This document shows, piece by piece, positions 38,856 to 48,845 of a stretch of 64,000 nucleotides of DNA (its first letter is position 1; each line of letters begins with the position of its first letter). The notes under the pieces were generated by a model that saw only the letters and a program-made list of their open reading frames with translations, searched no databases and was not told the DNA's origin. Source of the DNA: Thermoplasmata archaeon (GTDB lineage Archaea > Thermoplasmatota > Thermoplasmata > Thermoplasmatales > GCA-001856825); NCBI GenBank assembly GCA_021797915.1, contig JAJZYT010000001.1:118067-182066 (forward strand), written 5' to 3'. A program made the position numbers and the translations under genes.

Positions 38856-40625
38856 TCAACTCAGGTCCTCCGAGAAAGATCTCAGAATCTCCGCATAGCT
38901 CCACGCTTGCACTATGCATCCCCTAGGTTCGCTCGGTTGGAAACCATCAAAAATTTCGGGAACGTAGTTCAACTTTAGTAAAGGACCGAAATAAGCCCTA
39001 AGTCGATCTTTGCTAGAGCCTGAACGAACAGAAGCGGATACATAGGGGCCAATGAGCCATGGCCAGATCGTCCCGTTGTGATATGCTCGGTCTCGCGAAC
39101 ACTGATCACCCCAATAAATTCCTACGAATTTCTTATCACTGGGTGAAAGAGTTCTCAGGCCGTATGGCGTGACGAGATCAGTCACGCTCTTCTTGTAATT
39201 TCTGAAATTCTCAAGCACTGGGTAAGGGAGCGAAAATGCCAAAAGCATGTTAGGTCGGATTGAATAGTCATCAGGATCGGCGATGTCTTTTACAGAATCG
39301 TTATGAACAAACTTCTTGTGGAATTCGACTCTGGTAGTCTGGATCAGCCCGCTCAATTTGTCAGGGAACTCTTTTCGCGTTGTGACATAAAATTCCCTCA
39401 GACTAAGGAGAGAGTTGTACCACAATGCATTGACTTCAACGGTCTTGCCCTCCCTTGGGGTCTCAAAATGGCCGTTGCAATTCCCGTCCATCCATGTCGA
39501 TCCCGGAGGTGAATGAACCAGCGAGTCTTCGAGCCTAATTCCATTGTACCCTTCTATGTAGTTCTCCACTATGAGTTTGCAGAACTCTAAGACACTCTCA
39601 AGGAACGGGAGGTCGTTAGTGTAATCCATGTACTTCTTGACGGAATATATGTACCAGAGTGGAGAGTCAGAAGGGGTAAATTTCTCACCGATGGAGCTCG
39701 TAAACTTACCATCAGGAAATTTTTCTTTGAACCGTTCGAGAACCGATTTTGCCACCGCGTACTTCTTTTTAACCAGCAAAAGACCAGGTAAAGAAATAAA
39801 AGCATCCCGTGACCACGAACCGAACCACGGAAATCCAGCTATTATGCTATCGCCTATAGAGAATATGTCAGAAATATGTTGAAACTGTTCTGGGAAAATG
39901 TCTTTTCTCAGTTTCGGCATCAGTTGTTTCAGATAAAGTTCCTTGACAGTCCCTGGATCAATTCTTTCTTTCTCATTTGAGACCTGAAGATTTATTTCTA
40001 CCGGAAGTCCAAATTCAAAATAGCCTGGCGAGTAGAGGTCTTCGGAATTGGCATATCCTCTGATCTTTTCTTCATCATATGTGAAATTTCTGTACCATTC
40101 CTCCTTACTGCGAAAAGTTCCTTCAGTCCAGATATTGATGCTCTTTCCCTCCCTCTCAACAGTGAGTTGCTCTCCCATTTTGCATTGATAAGGAATGGTT
40201 CTGTTCATTGTTCCAGCATTTCTGATGCTTATCAGAGGTACAAGTCGAACCGAATCAGGAATCTCATCTGATATGGAATATCGGATGAACATGGAATTCT
40301 TAGTGGGGTGCCAGAAAATCTCTTTCCTTATAGTTGTCCCCTCCGTCTGAAATGTGAATGTGGGAGCTGGGAAAAGACTATGCTCTCGCAAGCGGGAATA
40401 GCCATCCGGATGGATGATATCTCCGAAGAGGTTTGTGTCCAGGTAATAAGTTTTCTCTCCTATGATTATCTCCTCCCAAATCTTTGAAAGATAGACTGTC
40501 CGAGAAAAGTCCTCATCGAGTGAAACGAACAGTCCGTGGTAAGACCGCGTGTTTGCGAGGGAAGTGGTGGAATAAGAATAATAACCATTTTTGTTCGCGA
40601 TTATCCACTCATTCCCAAATTTCAC
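38856..40625 (-). CDS. glycogen debranching enzyme (amylo-alpha-1,6-glucosidase type)
   Basis: NKNGYYSYSTTSLANTRSYHGLFVSL, AGFPWFGSWSRDAFISLPGLLL, TWMDGN, CSRDRAYHNGTIWPWLIGPY. Confidence 0.93.
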   Translation of the reverse strand: MKFGNEWIIANKNGYYSYSTTSLANTRSYHGLFVSLDEDFSRTVYLSKIWEEIIIGEKTYYLDTNLFGDIIHPDGYSRLREHSLFPAPTFTFQTEGTTIRKEIFWHPTKNSMFIRYSISDEIPDSVRLVPLISIRNAGTMNRTIPYQCKMGEQLTVEREGKSINIWTEGTFRSKEEWYRNFTYDEEKIRGYANSEDLYSPGYFEFGLPVEINLQVSNEKERIDPGTVKELYLKQLMPKLRKDIFPEQFQHISDIFSIGDSIIAGFPWFGSWSRDAFISLPGLLLVKKKYAVAKSVLERFKEKFPDGKFTSSIGEKFTPSDSPLWYIYSVKKYMDYTNDLPFLESVLEFCKLIVENYIEGYNGIRLEDSLVHSPPGSTWMDGNCNGHFETPREGKTVEVNALWYNSLLSLREFYVTTRKEFPDKLSGLIQTTRVEFHKKFVHNDSVKDIADPDDYSIRPNMLLAFSLPYPVLENFRNYKKSVTDLVTPYGLRTLSPSDKKFVGIYWGDQCSRDRAYHNGTIWPWLIGPYVSASVRSGSSKDRLRAYFGPLLKLNYVPEIFDGFQPSEPRGCIVQAWSYAEILRSFSEDLS

Positions 40626-40759
40626 GACCAGTTAATAAAATTCCTTTAAAAAGATGATTGCTAAAAGGAGGTAGAGTAGAAACGATGGAGACGTCACCTG
40701 ATTAAGTGCTGTAAATCTGGATACAAACGGCTAAATACCAAGTCTGCACTGACTAGTAG

Positions 40760-42649
40760 ATGGCTAGGTACCTTCCGTTGGGAAACGGAAGATTGTTGGT
40801 AACTTTTGATGGGGATATGAATCTCGTCGACTTCTATTATTCAGCCTCCCAATCTGAAAACCACGGGGGTTATCCATTCAGAACCGGGGTCCTTGTAAAC
40901 GGAGATTTTGCTTGGCTCAAAAGGGAATCGTACAAGAATGCAGACTACCTTGACCATACGGCCATAGGGGAATTGAGTTTTGATTTTGGGGGGCTCTCAT
41001 TTTCACTCTTCAACATGGTACTCCCATATGTGGACATGTTCCTCAGGAGAGTCTCGGTATCAAATCCTGGAAGTGAAGAAAAGAAGGTGACTTTGTACTT
41101 TCACCAGAATTTCAATATCTACAGCAATCCCATAGGGGACACCGCATTTTACGAACCAGATACGAAATCAGTCATTCATTACAAGAACAAGAGGTATTTT
41201 CTTGCCTCTACAAAGGGTGAAAACAACGAATCGATAAAGTCGTTTGCAATTGGTGTCAAGGAATTTGGTCAACTTGAAGGGACTTGGAAGGATGCTGAAG
41301 ACGGCGTCCTGTCAGAGAACCCTGTTGCCATCGGATCAGTTGATTCCGTCGTTTCCCATGAAATCACAGTGTCTCCAAACTCGACCATGGAGTTCTACTA
41401 TTACATTCTGTGTGGTTTGGACTATTCGAGTGTCGTATCCAAGAAGTTTGATTTTACGCTGTTGAAGCGGTTAGAACAAAGAACCGCAAATTTCTGGAAA
41501 CTATGGTCGTTCAAGAGAGATTACGGTCTGAAGAATGGTATGGATTCATTGTTCAGACGCTCCCTTTTCGTAATGAGAAGCCACATGAACGAATCAGGCG
41601 GAATAGCTGCCTCAAGCGATAGCGAAATTCTGAAGTCAAATAGAGACGGATACTATTATGTCTGGCCGAGGGATGCAGCCATAACTGCATGGGCTTTTTC
41701 GGGAGCCACACACTATGGTCCCGCTAGACTGTTCTTCAACGCTGCATCTAAAGGAATCAATCCTGAAGGTTACTTTCATCACAAGTACAACATGAACGGT
41801 ACTGTCGCCAGTAGTTGGATACCAAGAGTGATAGATGGGAAAGCTAACCTGCCAATTCAGGAGGATGAAACGTCTCTTGTGATCTGGGCACTTGCAGACT
41901 ACCACAAGAGGGTGAACGATTTAGAGTACATTTCGGGCCTTCACGAGACCCTTATTAAAAAGGGAGCAGATTTCATACTGAGATTTAGGGACGAGAGTGG
42001 ATTACCACTACCCTCTTATGATCTGTGGGAGGAGAGATACGGGATACACACATACACTGTTGCAACAGCCTATGGAGCCTTGATGGCTGCAGCGAATTTT
42101 TCTTCGCTTCTGGGAGAGGACAGCAGGAGCGCAAGGTACACTGAAGCTGCGCTTAAAATGAAGGATGAATTCGATAGGAAGTTCTATTCCGAAGAAAAGG
42201 GAAGATACGCAAGGGCCATGATTAATGGAAAACCAGACTTCACTGTTGATTCAGCGCTCTTTTCAATTTCAAGATTTGGAATGATGAATCCCGATGATGT
42301 AAGAATGGTTTCCACTGCGAATTCCATCTTTGAAAAATTGAGTGTCAGGAGCATAGGCGGGCTTGCAAGGTACGAAGGGGATTACTACCAACGCTTGAAG
42401 AACGACAGCTCCGTTCCCGGAAACCCGTGGATAATAACGACACTCTGGGGTGCAGAATATTACCTTAGCAGAGGTCAAAGGGATAAAGCGGATGAATTGA
42501 TAAATTGGGTAACCAACCATGCCCAGAGATCAGGAGTATTCTCCGAACAGATCAACCCCTACACAGGAGAAGCACTTTCAGTCTCCCCTCTGGTCTGGAG
42601 TCATTCTGAGTTCGTATTGACGTGTCTCGAGCTGAATGGCAAAAAATGA
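40760..42649 (+). CDS. GH15 glucoamylase
   Basis: LPLGNGRLLVTFDGDMNLVDFYYS, GYYYVWPRDAAITAWAFSGA, QEDETSLVIWAL, YDLWEERYGIHTYTVATAYGAL. Confidence 0.93.
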   Translation: MARYLPLGNGRLLVTFDGDMNLVDFYYSASQSENHGGYPFRTGVLVNGDFAWLKRESYKNADYLDHTAIGELSFDFGGLSFSLFNMVLPYVDMFLRRVSVSNPGSEEKKVTLYFHQNFNIYSNPIGDTAFYEPDTKSVIHYKNKRYFLASTKGENNESIKSFAIGVKEFGQLEGTWKDAEDGVLSENPVAIGSVDSVVSHEITVSPNSTMEFYYYILCGLDYSSVVSKKFDFTLLKRLEQRTANFWKLWSFKRDYGLKNGMDSLFRRSLFVMRSHMNESGGIAASSDSEILKSNRDGYYYVWPRDAAITAWAFSGATHYGPARLFFNAASKGINPEGYFHHKYNMNGTVASSWIPRVIDGKANLPIQEDETSLVIWALADYHKRVNDLEYISGLHETLIKKGADFILRFRDESGLPLPSYDLWEERYGIHTYTVATAYGALMAAANFSSLLGEDSRSARYTEAALKMKDEFDRKFYSEEKGRYARAMINGKPDFTVDSALFSISRFGMMNPDDVRMVSTANSIFEKLSVRSIGGLARYEGDYYQRLKNDSSVPGNPWIITTLWGAEYYLSRGQRDKADELINWVTNHAQRSGVFSEQINPYTGEALSVSPLVWSHSEFVLTCLELNGKK

Positions 42650-42719
42650 AATGAACTGATTATGGTTATAAGAACCCAAAAGAGATTGACTGAATTTTTC
42701 GTCTTCAGGATCTGGTTCT

Positions 42720-44216
42720 TCACTCTTTAATCTCGGTTGGATTGGGGAAGGAATCCGATATCTCCTTTCCTTCCATGTCGTAATATGTCGTGGAATAGGG
42801 CCCTCCTTCGTAGTTAGTCAACCTTTGAGGAACTCTCTGTATCTTGCCTAGCTCCTTCAGGTAAAGCAAGATTCCCATGCTTGCTCTTCCCGAATCTCCC
42901 ACACCGCTGATGATATCCTTCCTCTTGTTGGTGATGTCACCCCCAGCGAATATCCCCGGGTAGCTTGTCATGTTGTACTGGTTTACAACAAGATCCCCCG
43001 TCGTAGTAGTAGACAGTTTCTCCATTATTTCACCAGGGATGAAAGATAAATCTTCCCTCTGACCAGTTGCCTCAATTATGGTATCAACTTCTAGGGAATA
43101 CTCCTTGTCCTTGACTGGTACTGGCTGCCTTCGCCCCCTTCCCGAGTCAACCATCTGGTTCTTCCAGTACTTCAGGATTTTCACTTTTCCATTTTCTCCA
43201 ACATACTCAATTGGGCTTGTTTCCCAGTCGAAAATGATCTTCTCCTCTTCTGCTTCGTCCAGTTCTTCAAACGCGTTGCTGGAAGGGTAGCCCGGCCTAT
43301 CTATCGCCGATCTCCTGTACATCATAGTAACCTTCTTCGCCCCAAGTCTCAGTGATATTCTGGCAGCGTCGTAAGCCGTAAATCCCCCCCCTATTATGGC
43401 GACGTTCTCTCCGACGTCTATTTTTTCCCCACTGTTGATCTTATTGAGGAATTCCAAGGCGTGGTAGACTCCCTGAAGTTCTTCTCCCGTGATCTTGATC
43501 CTAGTAGGTTTCCAGTTCCCCGTAGCAATGTAAATTGCCGAGTTTTCTTTCAAAAGCTCTTCAAACTTAACGTCCTTGCCGATGCGTGTGTTATAAAATA
43601 TCCTAGAGCCGTATGAGAGTATGTGCTCAGCTTCCTTCGTTATGGTCTCTCTGGGGAGTCTGAAGGGGGGAATGCCATGAACCATTACACCCCCAGGTCT
43701 GTCGCTTGCTTCGTAAACATTCACTCTTATGCCATTAATGGAAAGGTAGAAAGCCGCAGTCAGTCCAGTTGGGCCTGCCCCGATGACTGCTACGCTGGGA
43801 TGACCCCCTAGGTCCTGAACCTTGACTTTTAGAACTTCCTTGTAATCTGGAGTGTTTTCCGAGATGTACTTCTTGATGTGTCTGGTCGCTAAAGAACCCT
43901 TGTTGTCATCAAGTATGCACCAATCCTCGCACGGATGGGGGCACACGTCTCCGCAGACCTCTACGAAGGGTAATTTTTCAAAATTTATCTTCAGTCCGTC
44001 TTCTATGTTTCCATTCGCCATGGCAATCTGATAACCTGGTATGTCAATCCTTGCAGGGCAACCCTGAATGCAGAGACCGCATCCGAGGCACCTTGAGCTC
44101 TCTGCAACAACCTCTTCTAGTGTGTAGGGAACCAGAGTTTGCAGATCGAGGGAGCGCACTCTCTTGTCGGCGTCAAAGTGCTTGATTGGGACCCTCTTAT
44201 AGTCAACGTACTTCAA
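42720..44216 (-). CDS. GltD-like NAD(P)-dependent oxidoreductase (glutamate synthase small-subunit family)
   Basis: CLGCGLCIQGCPARIDIPGY, VCPHPCEDWC, VAVIGAGPTGLTAAFYLS, VAIIGGGFTAYDAARISLRLGA. Confidence 0.9.
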   Translation of the reverse strand: MKYVDYKRVPIKHFDADKRVRSLDLQTLVPYTLEEVVAESSRCLGCGLCIQGCPARIDIPGYQIAMANGNIEDGLKINFEKLPFVEVCGDVCPHPCEDWCILDDNKGSLATRHIKKYISENTPDYKEVLKVKVQDLGGHPSVAVIGAGPTGLTAAFYLSINGIRVNVYEASDRPGGVMVHGIPPFRLPRETITKEAEHILSYGSRIFYNTRIGKDVKFEELLKENSAIYIATGNWKPTRIKITGEELQGVYHALEFLNKINSGEKIDVGENVAIIGGGFTAYDAARISLRLGAKKVTMMYRRSAIDRPGYPSSNAFEELDEAEEEKIIFDWETSPIEYVGENGKVKILKYWKNQMVDSGRGRRQPVPVKDKEYSLEVDTIIEATGQREDLSFIPGEIMEKLSTTTTGDLVVNQYNMTSYPGIFAGGDITNKRKDIISGVGDSGRASMGILLYLKELGKIQRVPQRLTNYEGGPYSTTYYDMEGKEISDSFPNPTEIKE

Positions 44217-44397
44217 TAAATGTCACTCAATTTAAAGTTAACGAACCTTAATAAGATTTATCTCGCGCCAACCGCTATTTGTGAACAAAATAATCGGATC
44301 TTTTCAGACTTGCGTATTCAATTTTTATTGTTGTTACAACACAAAATAAGGAAGAGCGTTTTTCATTTTTAACCAGAGTTAAAATTATTATACTTGG

Positions 44398-44913
44398 TTG
44401 TTAATGGTCAGAACGTTGAACAAGAAAAAGAATGTAGGCGAAGTAATATCAAACAAGAACTACGATAATGTACGTCAGGAACTCATGGTTAAGGCTAAAC
44501 AGCTCTACTGCGAACTGCAGGATAATTTTGATGACCTTGCTAAAACGGCCAAAGGGTCAAATGTGAAACTCTTGCTGAACGGTTTTGCCAAGGAGGCAGG
44601 TCAAGATTGTAAGGAACTGGAAGCGGTCTTGTCAGGAAGCTCTACTGTAAACGTTGAAACTGAAGATAGACATTACGGAATCTTCAGTCACCTATTGTCA
44701 GCAGAGGAATCGTCTCTTTCAGACGAAGAGAAGGCAATTGTCAAAGCCCTGAAAATATCAGACAATCTACGCAACGTATTCTCTATAATGTCTAGTGAAT
44801 ACAAGGACAAGAAAATCAAGGGGTTTTTCGAGACTCTCTCTAAGCACGAGATACACAGAAAGAACGAATTGGAACAGCTCTATGAAGAACTGATAGTAAG
44901 AGGACAGTGGTGA
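44398..44913 (+). CDS. ferritin/rubrerythrin-like helical protein with eroded metal ligands
   Basis: Helical repeat pattern LYCELQDNFDDLAK / FAKEAGQDCKELE / FFETLSKHEIHRKNELEQLYEEL. Confidence 0.5.
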   Translation: MLMVRTLNKKKNVGEVISNKNYDNVRQELMVKAKQLYCELQDNFDDLAKTAKGSNVKLLLNGFAKEAGQDCKELEAVLSGSSTVNVETEDRHYGIFSHLLSAEESSLSDEEKAIVKALKISDNLRNVFSIMSSEYKDKKIKGFFETLSKHEIHRKNELEQLYEELIVRGQW

Positions 44914-45327
44914 GACCTTCTATTTATCAACTCATTCGCTTTATTGGCCTTACCCATGCGATGAGTAAGTTCGGCTGTTAGATTTAATAAGCTACAAGAA
45001 TGGGTTGTACCAAATAAAACCAGAAAGTGAACAAGAGATATAGGCGAAAGCACAAAAAGTGAAAGGGAAAGCGGGATTTTCTTTCCACTATTCACGAAAC
45101 GATGATTCCAGGTGACCGGATTGATGAGTACCATGGTTACCGGTTAGATCAGATCGTTCACCATCGGTCGTACATAAACAAAAGACAAGAAGTTAGAATT
45201 GCAGGATCTCGCATATCTTCGAGAATACAGACAAAGGTGAGAAACGACAAAAATATTCATTCTCATAAGATGTCTATAAATGAGGACGAATCAGGGATGT
45301 GACACATTTTATGACCAAACTAGATAT

Positions 45328-45399
45328 GGGCTTGTCCGGATTTGGACCGGAGTCTTCGACTCCCGAAGCCGAAAGGATACCAGGCTACCCCACAAGCCC
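45328..45399 (-). tRNA. tRNA-Pro (anticodon CGG)
   Basis: Minus strand gggcttgTGgggtagcctggtatccTTtcggcTTCGGGAgtcgaagactccggTCCAAATccggacaagccc: 7-bp acceptor GGGCTTG/CAAGCCC, D-arm GGGT/ATCC, anticodon loop TTCGGGA, T-stem TCCGG/CCGGA. Confidence 0.88.
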
Positions 45400-45510
45400 T
45401 TGGTTGAGATTTCAAAGCCTTTAAAATCTTTTACTGAATTCCTTACTGTGAAGAACAATAGATTTCCTTCTTCTGACGCACTAATTTTTAACGTATCCGG
45501 AGAAATTGTA

Positions 45511-46146
45511 ATGTCGAGTGATCCGGGTAAAACAATAAAGAAGTGGAGAGAAGAATTCACCGTGACCCAGCGAGAGCTCTCAGAAAGGATGAAAATCAAC
45601 ACTTCCGTAATCAGCGATTATGAAACGGGTCGAAGAAAATCCCCCGGGACCCAATTCTTGAAGAATCTGGTTACTTCGCTGGTTGAGATAGATGAAGAGA
45701 GAGGGAATCCAGTTGTCCTGAAATACTCCCTAGGTACAGAAAAGGACGTGATTCTGGACATTAAGGAATTCTTCTATGATGTTGATTTGCAGAGATTCAT
45801 CAGAATAATAGACGGCAAGGAAGTGAGTGGTCTTGATATCAAGCGGAGCATAAGGGGGTATACTATCCTCGACTCCTTGAATGCTATTCTCAAATTGACG
45901 TCATTCGATTACTTTAGGGTCTATGGTTGGAGTTCAGAAAGGGCCCTGTTTTTCACAAACGTGGAATTCGGTAGGTCTCCCATGATAGCAGTCAGAGTAC
46001 ATCCAATCAAGCCAGCGGTGGTCGTGTACATAAAGCCGAAGAGGATTGACCCTCTTGCCATTAAACTGGCGGAAGTGGAGGGCATTCCCCTGATAACAAC
46101 GGAACTTTCCCCAGAACAGATAAAACAAAAACTGAAATCAATTTAG
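45511..46146 (+). CDS. XRE-type HTH transcriptional regulator (archaeal family); start uncertain
   Basis: IKKWREEFTVTQRELSERMKINTSVISDYETGRRKSPGTQFLKNLV. The frame is open upstream with family-like residues (TTG at 45400 possible), but the ORF-track start at 45280 runs antisense through the tRNA. Confidence 0.85.
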   Translation: MSSDPGKTIKKWREEFTVTQRELSERMKINTSVISDYETGRRKSPGTQFLKNLVTSLVEIDEERGNPVVLKYSLGTEKDVILDIKEFFYDVDLQRFIRIIDGKEVSGLDIKRSIRGYTILDSLNAILKLTSFDYFRVYGWSSERALFFTNVEFGRSPMIAVRVHPIKPAVVVYIKPKRIDPLAIKLAEVEGIPLITTELSPEQIKQKLKSI

Positions 46147-47072
46147 TTTAAGAGCCTGTTAAGATACCAGTCAAGGCTGAACTGAACAAAATCAGAATAA
46201 GTCTGTCCTGTACCGACGTAAAGTATTGGCTTCTTTGTGTCGGAAAGTAGAGAAATTATGCCTCCCCCCTTGGCATCGGCATCAATCTTCGTTACTATGT
46301 AGCCGTCGATATTCACTGCTTCATCAAACAGCTTGGCCTGACTGAGGATGTCAGTCCCAGCTAGTGCATCAAGTGTGAGAATGATAAGATCTGGATTGGA
46401 TATTTTCTTTATTTTCTTCATCTCTTCAAGCAGGTTCTTGTTGTTCTGCATCCTCCCTGCGGTATCTATTAACACGACCGACTTTTCCATTCTAGATGCG
46501 TGCTTTACGGCATCGAAAGCTACAGCAGCAGGATCACCTCCGGCCTGGTGCTTCACCACCCTCACTCCGATCTTTTCACCATGAAGGGCTATTTGTTCAA
46601 TTGCGCCGGCTCTGAAAGTGTCGGAGGCAGCTATCACGACGTAAAATCCCTTATCCTTGAATGTCTCGGCAAGTTTTGCAATTGAAGTAGTTTTCCCAGT
46701 ACCGTTCATGCCGACGAACATCACGACGAACGGTGACTTTTTACCTGCCATATCAACGAGATCAACCTGACTGACCGTCGCTACCTCCTTTATCGTGGAT
46801 CTGACTGCTTCCTTGAATACCGAATTCCTGTCCCCCTTCAGCCTGATACTCTTATCATCTAACTTCTTCAGAAGCACGTTCGATATCCTGTCTGCGACAG
46901 GAAGAGCAACATCCGCTTCTAGAAGTGATATCTTTAGATTTCCTGCAATCTCTTCAAAATCTTTAGAGGAGGCACCCAGTGTCATTGCAGTACCCCTCTC
47001 TTCTTTGATTACTTGGGTCTGCTCATCTTCCTTCTTTGACAGCTTGAATTTCTCTTTCAGTTTTTCGAACAT
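46143..47072 (-). CDS. ftsY: signal recognition particle receptor FtsY
   Basis: MFVGMNGTGKTTSIAKLAE, VVIAASDTFRAGAIEQI, VLIDTAGRMQNNKNLLEEM, TKIDADAKGGG. Confidence 0.96.
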   Translation of the reverse strand: MFEKLKEKFKLSKKEDEQTQVIKEERGTAMTLGASSKDFEEIAGNLKISLLEADVALPVADRISNVLLKKLDDKSIRLKGDRNSVFKEAVRSTIKEVATVSQVDLVDMAGKKSPFVVMFVGMNGTGKTTSIAKLAETFKDKGFYVVIAASDTFRAGAIEQIALHGEKIGVRVVKHQAGGDPAAVAFDAVKHASRMEKSVVLIDTAGRMQNNKNLLEEMKKIKKISNPDLIILTLDALAGTDILSQAKLFDEAVNIDGYIVTKIDADAKGGGIISLLSDTKKPILYVGTGQTYSDFVQFSLDWYLNRLLN

Positions 47073-47078
47073 CTCAAT

Positions 47079-47483
47079 TTACTTCTTGTAAATTCTATTC
47101 AGATAATCTTCCAGTTGTGCATATCGCTGCTGTAACTCGCCCTCTGAGTTTCGACTGCTTTCCAGCGCCTTAGCTGCGTCGTTCTTCCTTTCCTCTAGAA
47201 TGCTCAGTGCATCTTCTACAGTTGCCTTCTTGTATGCACTGGAACCAATATTTACCACGACCCTCTCCTTGTTTTTCACCTCACCCTCAATGTAGAGGCC
47301 TCTCCCTATCGGGATGAGGGAATCTCCCTCTATCTTACTCATATTCTTCAGGAAATCTGTGCTCGTTGCCAAGTCCTGAAGAATGACAGCCAGAGACTGT
47401 ATCTGTCCCTCGATCTCTTCCAGCTGCTGTCTTATCACTTCCATGCTATACACTATCTGGTCCACCTTTGCATCTTGTGTCAT
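47079..47483 (-). CDS. pfdA: prefoldin subunit alpha
   Basis: Coiled coil; LIPIGRGLYIEGEVKNKERVVVNIGSSAYKKATVEDA; directly upstream of ftsY as in many archaea. Confidence 0.9.
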   Translation of the reverse strand: MTQDAKVDQIVYSMEVIRQQLEEIEGQIQSLAVILQDLATSTDFLKNMSKIEGDSLIPIGRGLYIEGEVKNKERVVVNIGSSAYKKATVEDALSILEERKNDAAKALESSRNSEGELQQRYAQLEDYLNRIYKK

Positions 47484-48731
47484 CTACGATCCTCCAAACT
47501 TCTTTTTTGAAACTATCAGCGACTCTATTCCCGGCATAGGCTCACCCGCAAGATAGCTTATAAGGGCTCCCCCACCTGTGGATATGTGGTCGATGTCACT
47601 CCCGTTTATACCCATCCTTTCTAGGGCCGCCAAGGTGTGTCCTCCGCCTGCTACCTTGTACCCTCTTGATTTTGCAACTGTAGAAAACACCTCTTCCGTC
47701 CCCGAGGCAAAACTTTCCAGCTCAAAGACACCCATTGGTCCATTAAGCATTACCGCATCCGAATTCTTTATCACCGACGCGTAAGAAGCTATCGTGTCGA
47801 CTCCGATGTCCATTGCCGGTATGTCCTTCCTGAAATCGCTCAATTTGTAGTGTTTCACTTTTCCATCCTCGTTGCCCACAAAGTCTTCCGGGGTCATTAT
47901 TGATTCCCCGTACTTCCCGACCAGCTTCTCTGCTTCCTTTAGGACTTGGTCGTACTTGTCGACTTCTTTCTTGAGAACATCCTCATTCTTCCTCCCCATC
48001 TCCACTCCTGAGGCAATCAGGAATATGTGTCCAACGAGTCCCCCAGTCAGTACCTTGTCGAGTTTCCTTTCCCTGAGCAACTTGTCTATGATCTTTATAG
48101 AATCGTCTGCCTTTGCCCCTCCAAATATTCCAACCCTTTTCTTTCCCTTGACCTCGAATAACTTCTCTATTCCCACTATCTCATTTTCCATCAATTTTCC
48201 CGCGATGTTGGGCATGACTTTGCTGAAACCCACGAGTGTCACGTTGCTCCTGTGGGCAGCTGCGAAGGCGTCGTTGACGAAGTATTCGGCGTGCTCAGAC
48301 AAGTTCCTGACTATGTGTGTTTTCTCCATCACCTCGAGCCTATCTTCAGCAAGGACGACCTCTTCCGAGTAATACCTGGTATTCTCCAGCATGAGGATGT
48401 CCCCTGGTTCCGCACTATCTATCTCCTCCAACGTCTCATCGTCATAAACCCCGTTCAGAAACTTGACCCTTCTCTTAAGCAAGTTGGAGAGATGTGAAGC
48501 GTGTGTCCTTAAACTTACAAAATCGCTCTTCCCCGGTCTACTCTGGTGAGCCAGAATGATGACCTTGGATTTGGAAAGGGACTCAATCGTTTCCTTATGT
48601 GCCCTGAATCTTGCATCATCAAGGATATTTCCCGTTGAAGGGTCAATAGGTGAATTAATATCTAGCCTCAGCAGAACCGACTTGCCCACCAGGTCGAAAT
48701 CGCTCAAGGTGAAGAAGGGGAGTTGGCTCAT
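47484..48731 (-). CDS. pgk: phosphoglycerate kinase
   Basis: SVLLRLDINSPIDP, LAHQSRPGKSDFVSL, VNDAFAAAHRSNVTLVG, VAGGGHTLAALERM, STGGGALISYLAG. Confidence 0.95.
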   Translation of the reverse strand: MSQLPFFTLSDFDLVGKSVLLRLDINSPIDPSTGNILDDARFRAHKETIESLSKSKVIILAHQSRPGKSDFVSLRTHASHLSNLLKRRVKFLNGVYDDETLEEIDSAEPGDILMLENTRYYSEEVVLAEDRLEVMEKTHIVRNLSEHAEYFVNDAFAAAHRSNVTLVGFSKVMPNIAGKLMENEIVGIEKLFEVKGKKRVGIFGGAKADDSIKIIDKLLRERKLDKVLTGGLVGHIFLIASGVEMGRKNEDVLKKEVDKYDQVLKEAEKLVGKYGESIMTPEDFVGNEDGKVKHYKLSDFRKDIPAMDIGVDTIASYASVIKNSDAVMLNGPMGVFELESFASGTEEVFSTVAKSRGYKVAGGGHTLAALERMGINGSDIDHISTGGGALISYLAGEPMPGIESLIVSKKKFGGS

Positions 48732-48845
48732 ATTACCTGATTTTTTAGTGCTTTAAATGCGTTTCTCATTGTCTGGCCTCTGAATGCACTTTCACAGAAT
48801 GAATTGGAAGCTGCAAACTTTCAAGTCGTGAGACGAGTCGTCTCT

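Noticed and set aside
45100-45190. Imperfect hairpin (ggtgaccgg...ccggttagatc...tcacc) and TGATGA box as a C/D sRNA candidate
   Set aside because: No matching D/D' CUGA boxes or plausible guide spacing; pairing is weak.
45280-45399. N-terminal 40 residues of the 288-aa ORF starting at 45280
   Set aside because: This stretch is the antisense reading of the tRNA-Pro gene, so the true start must be downstream.
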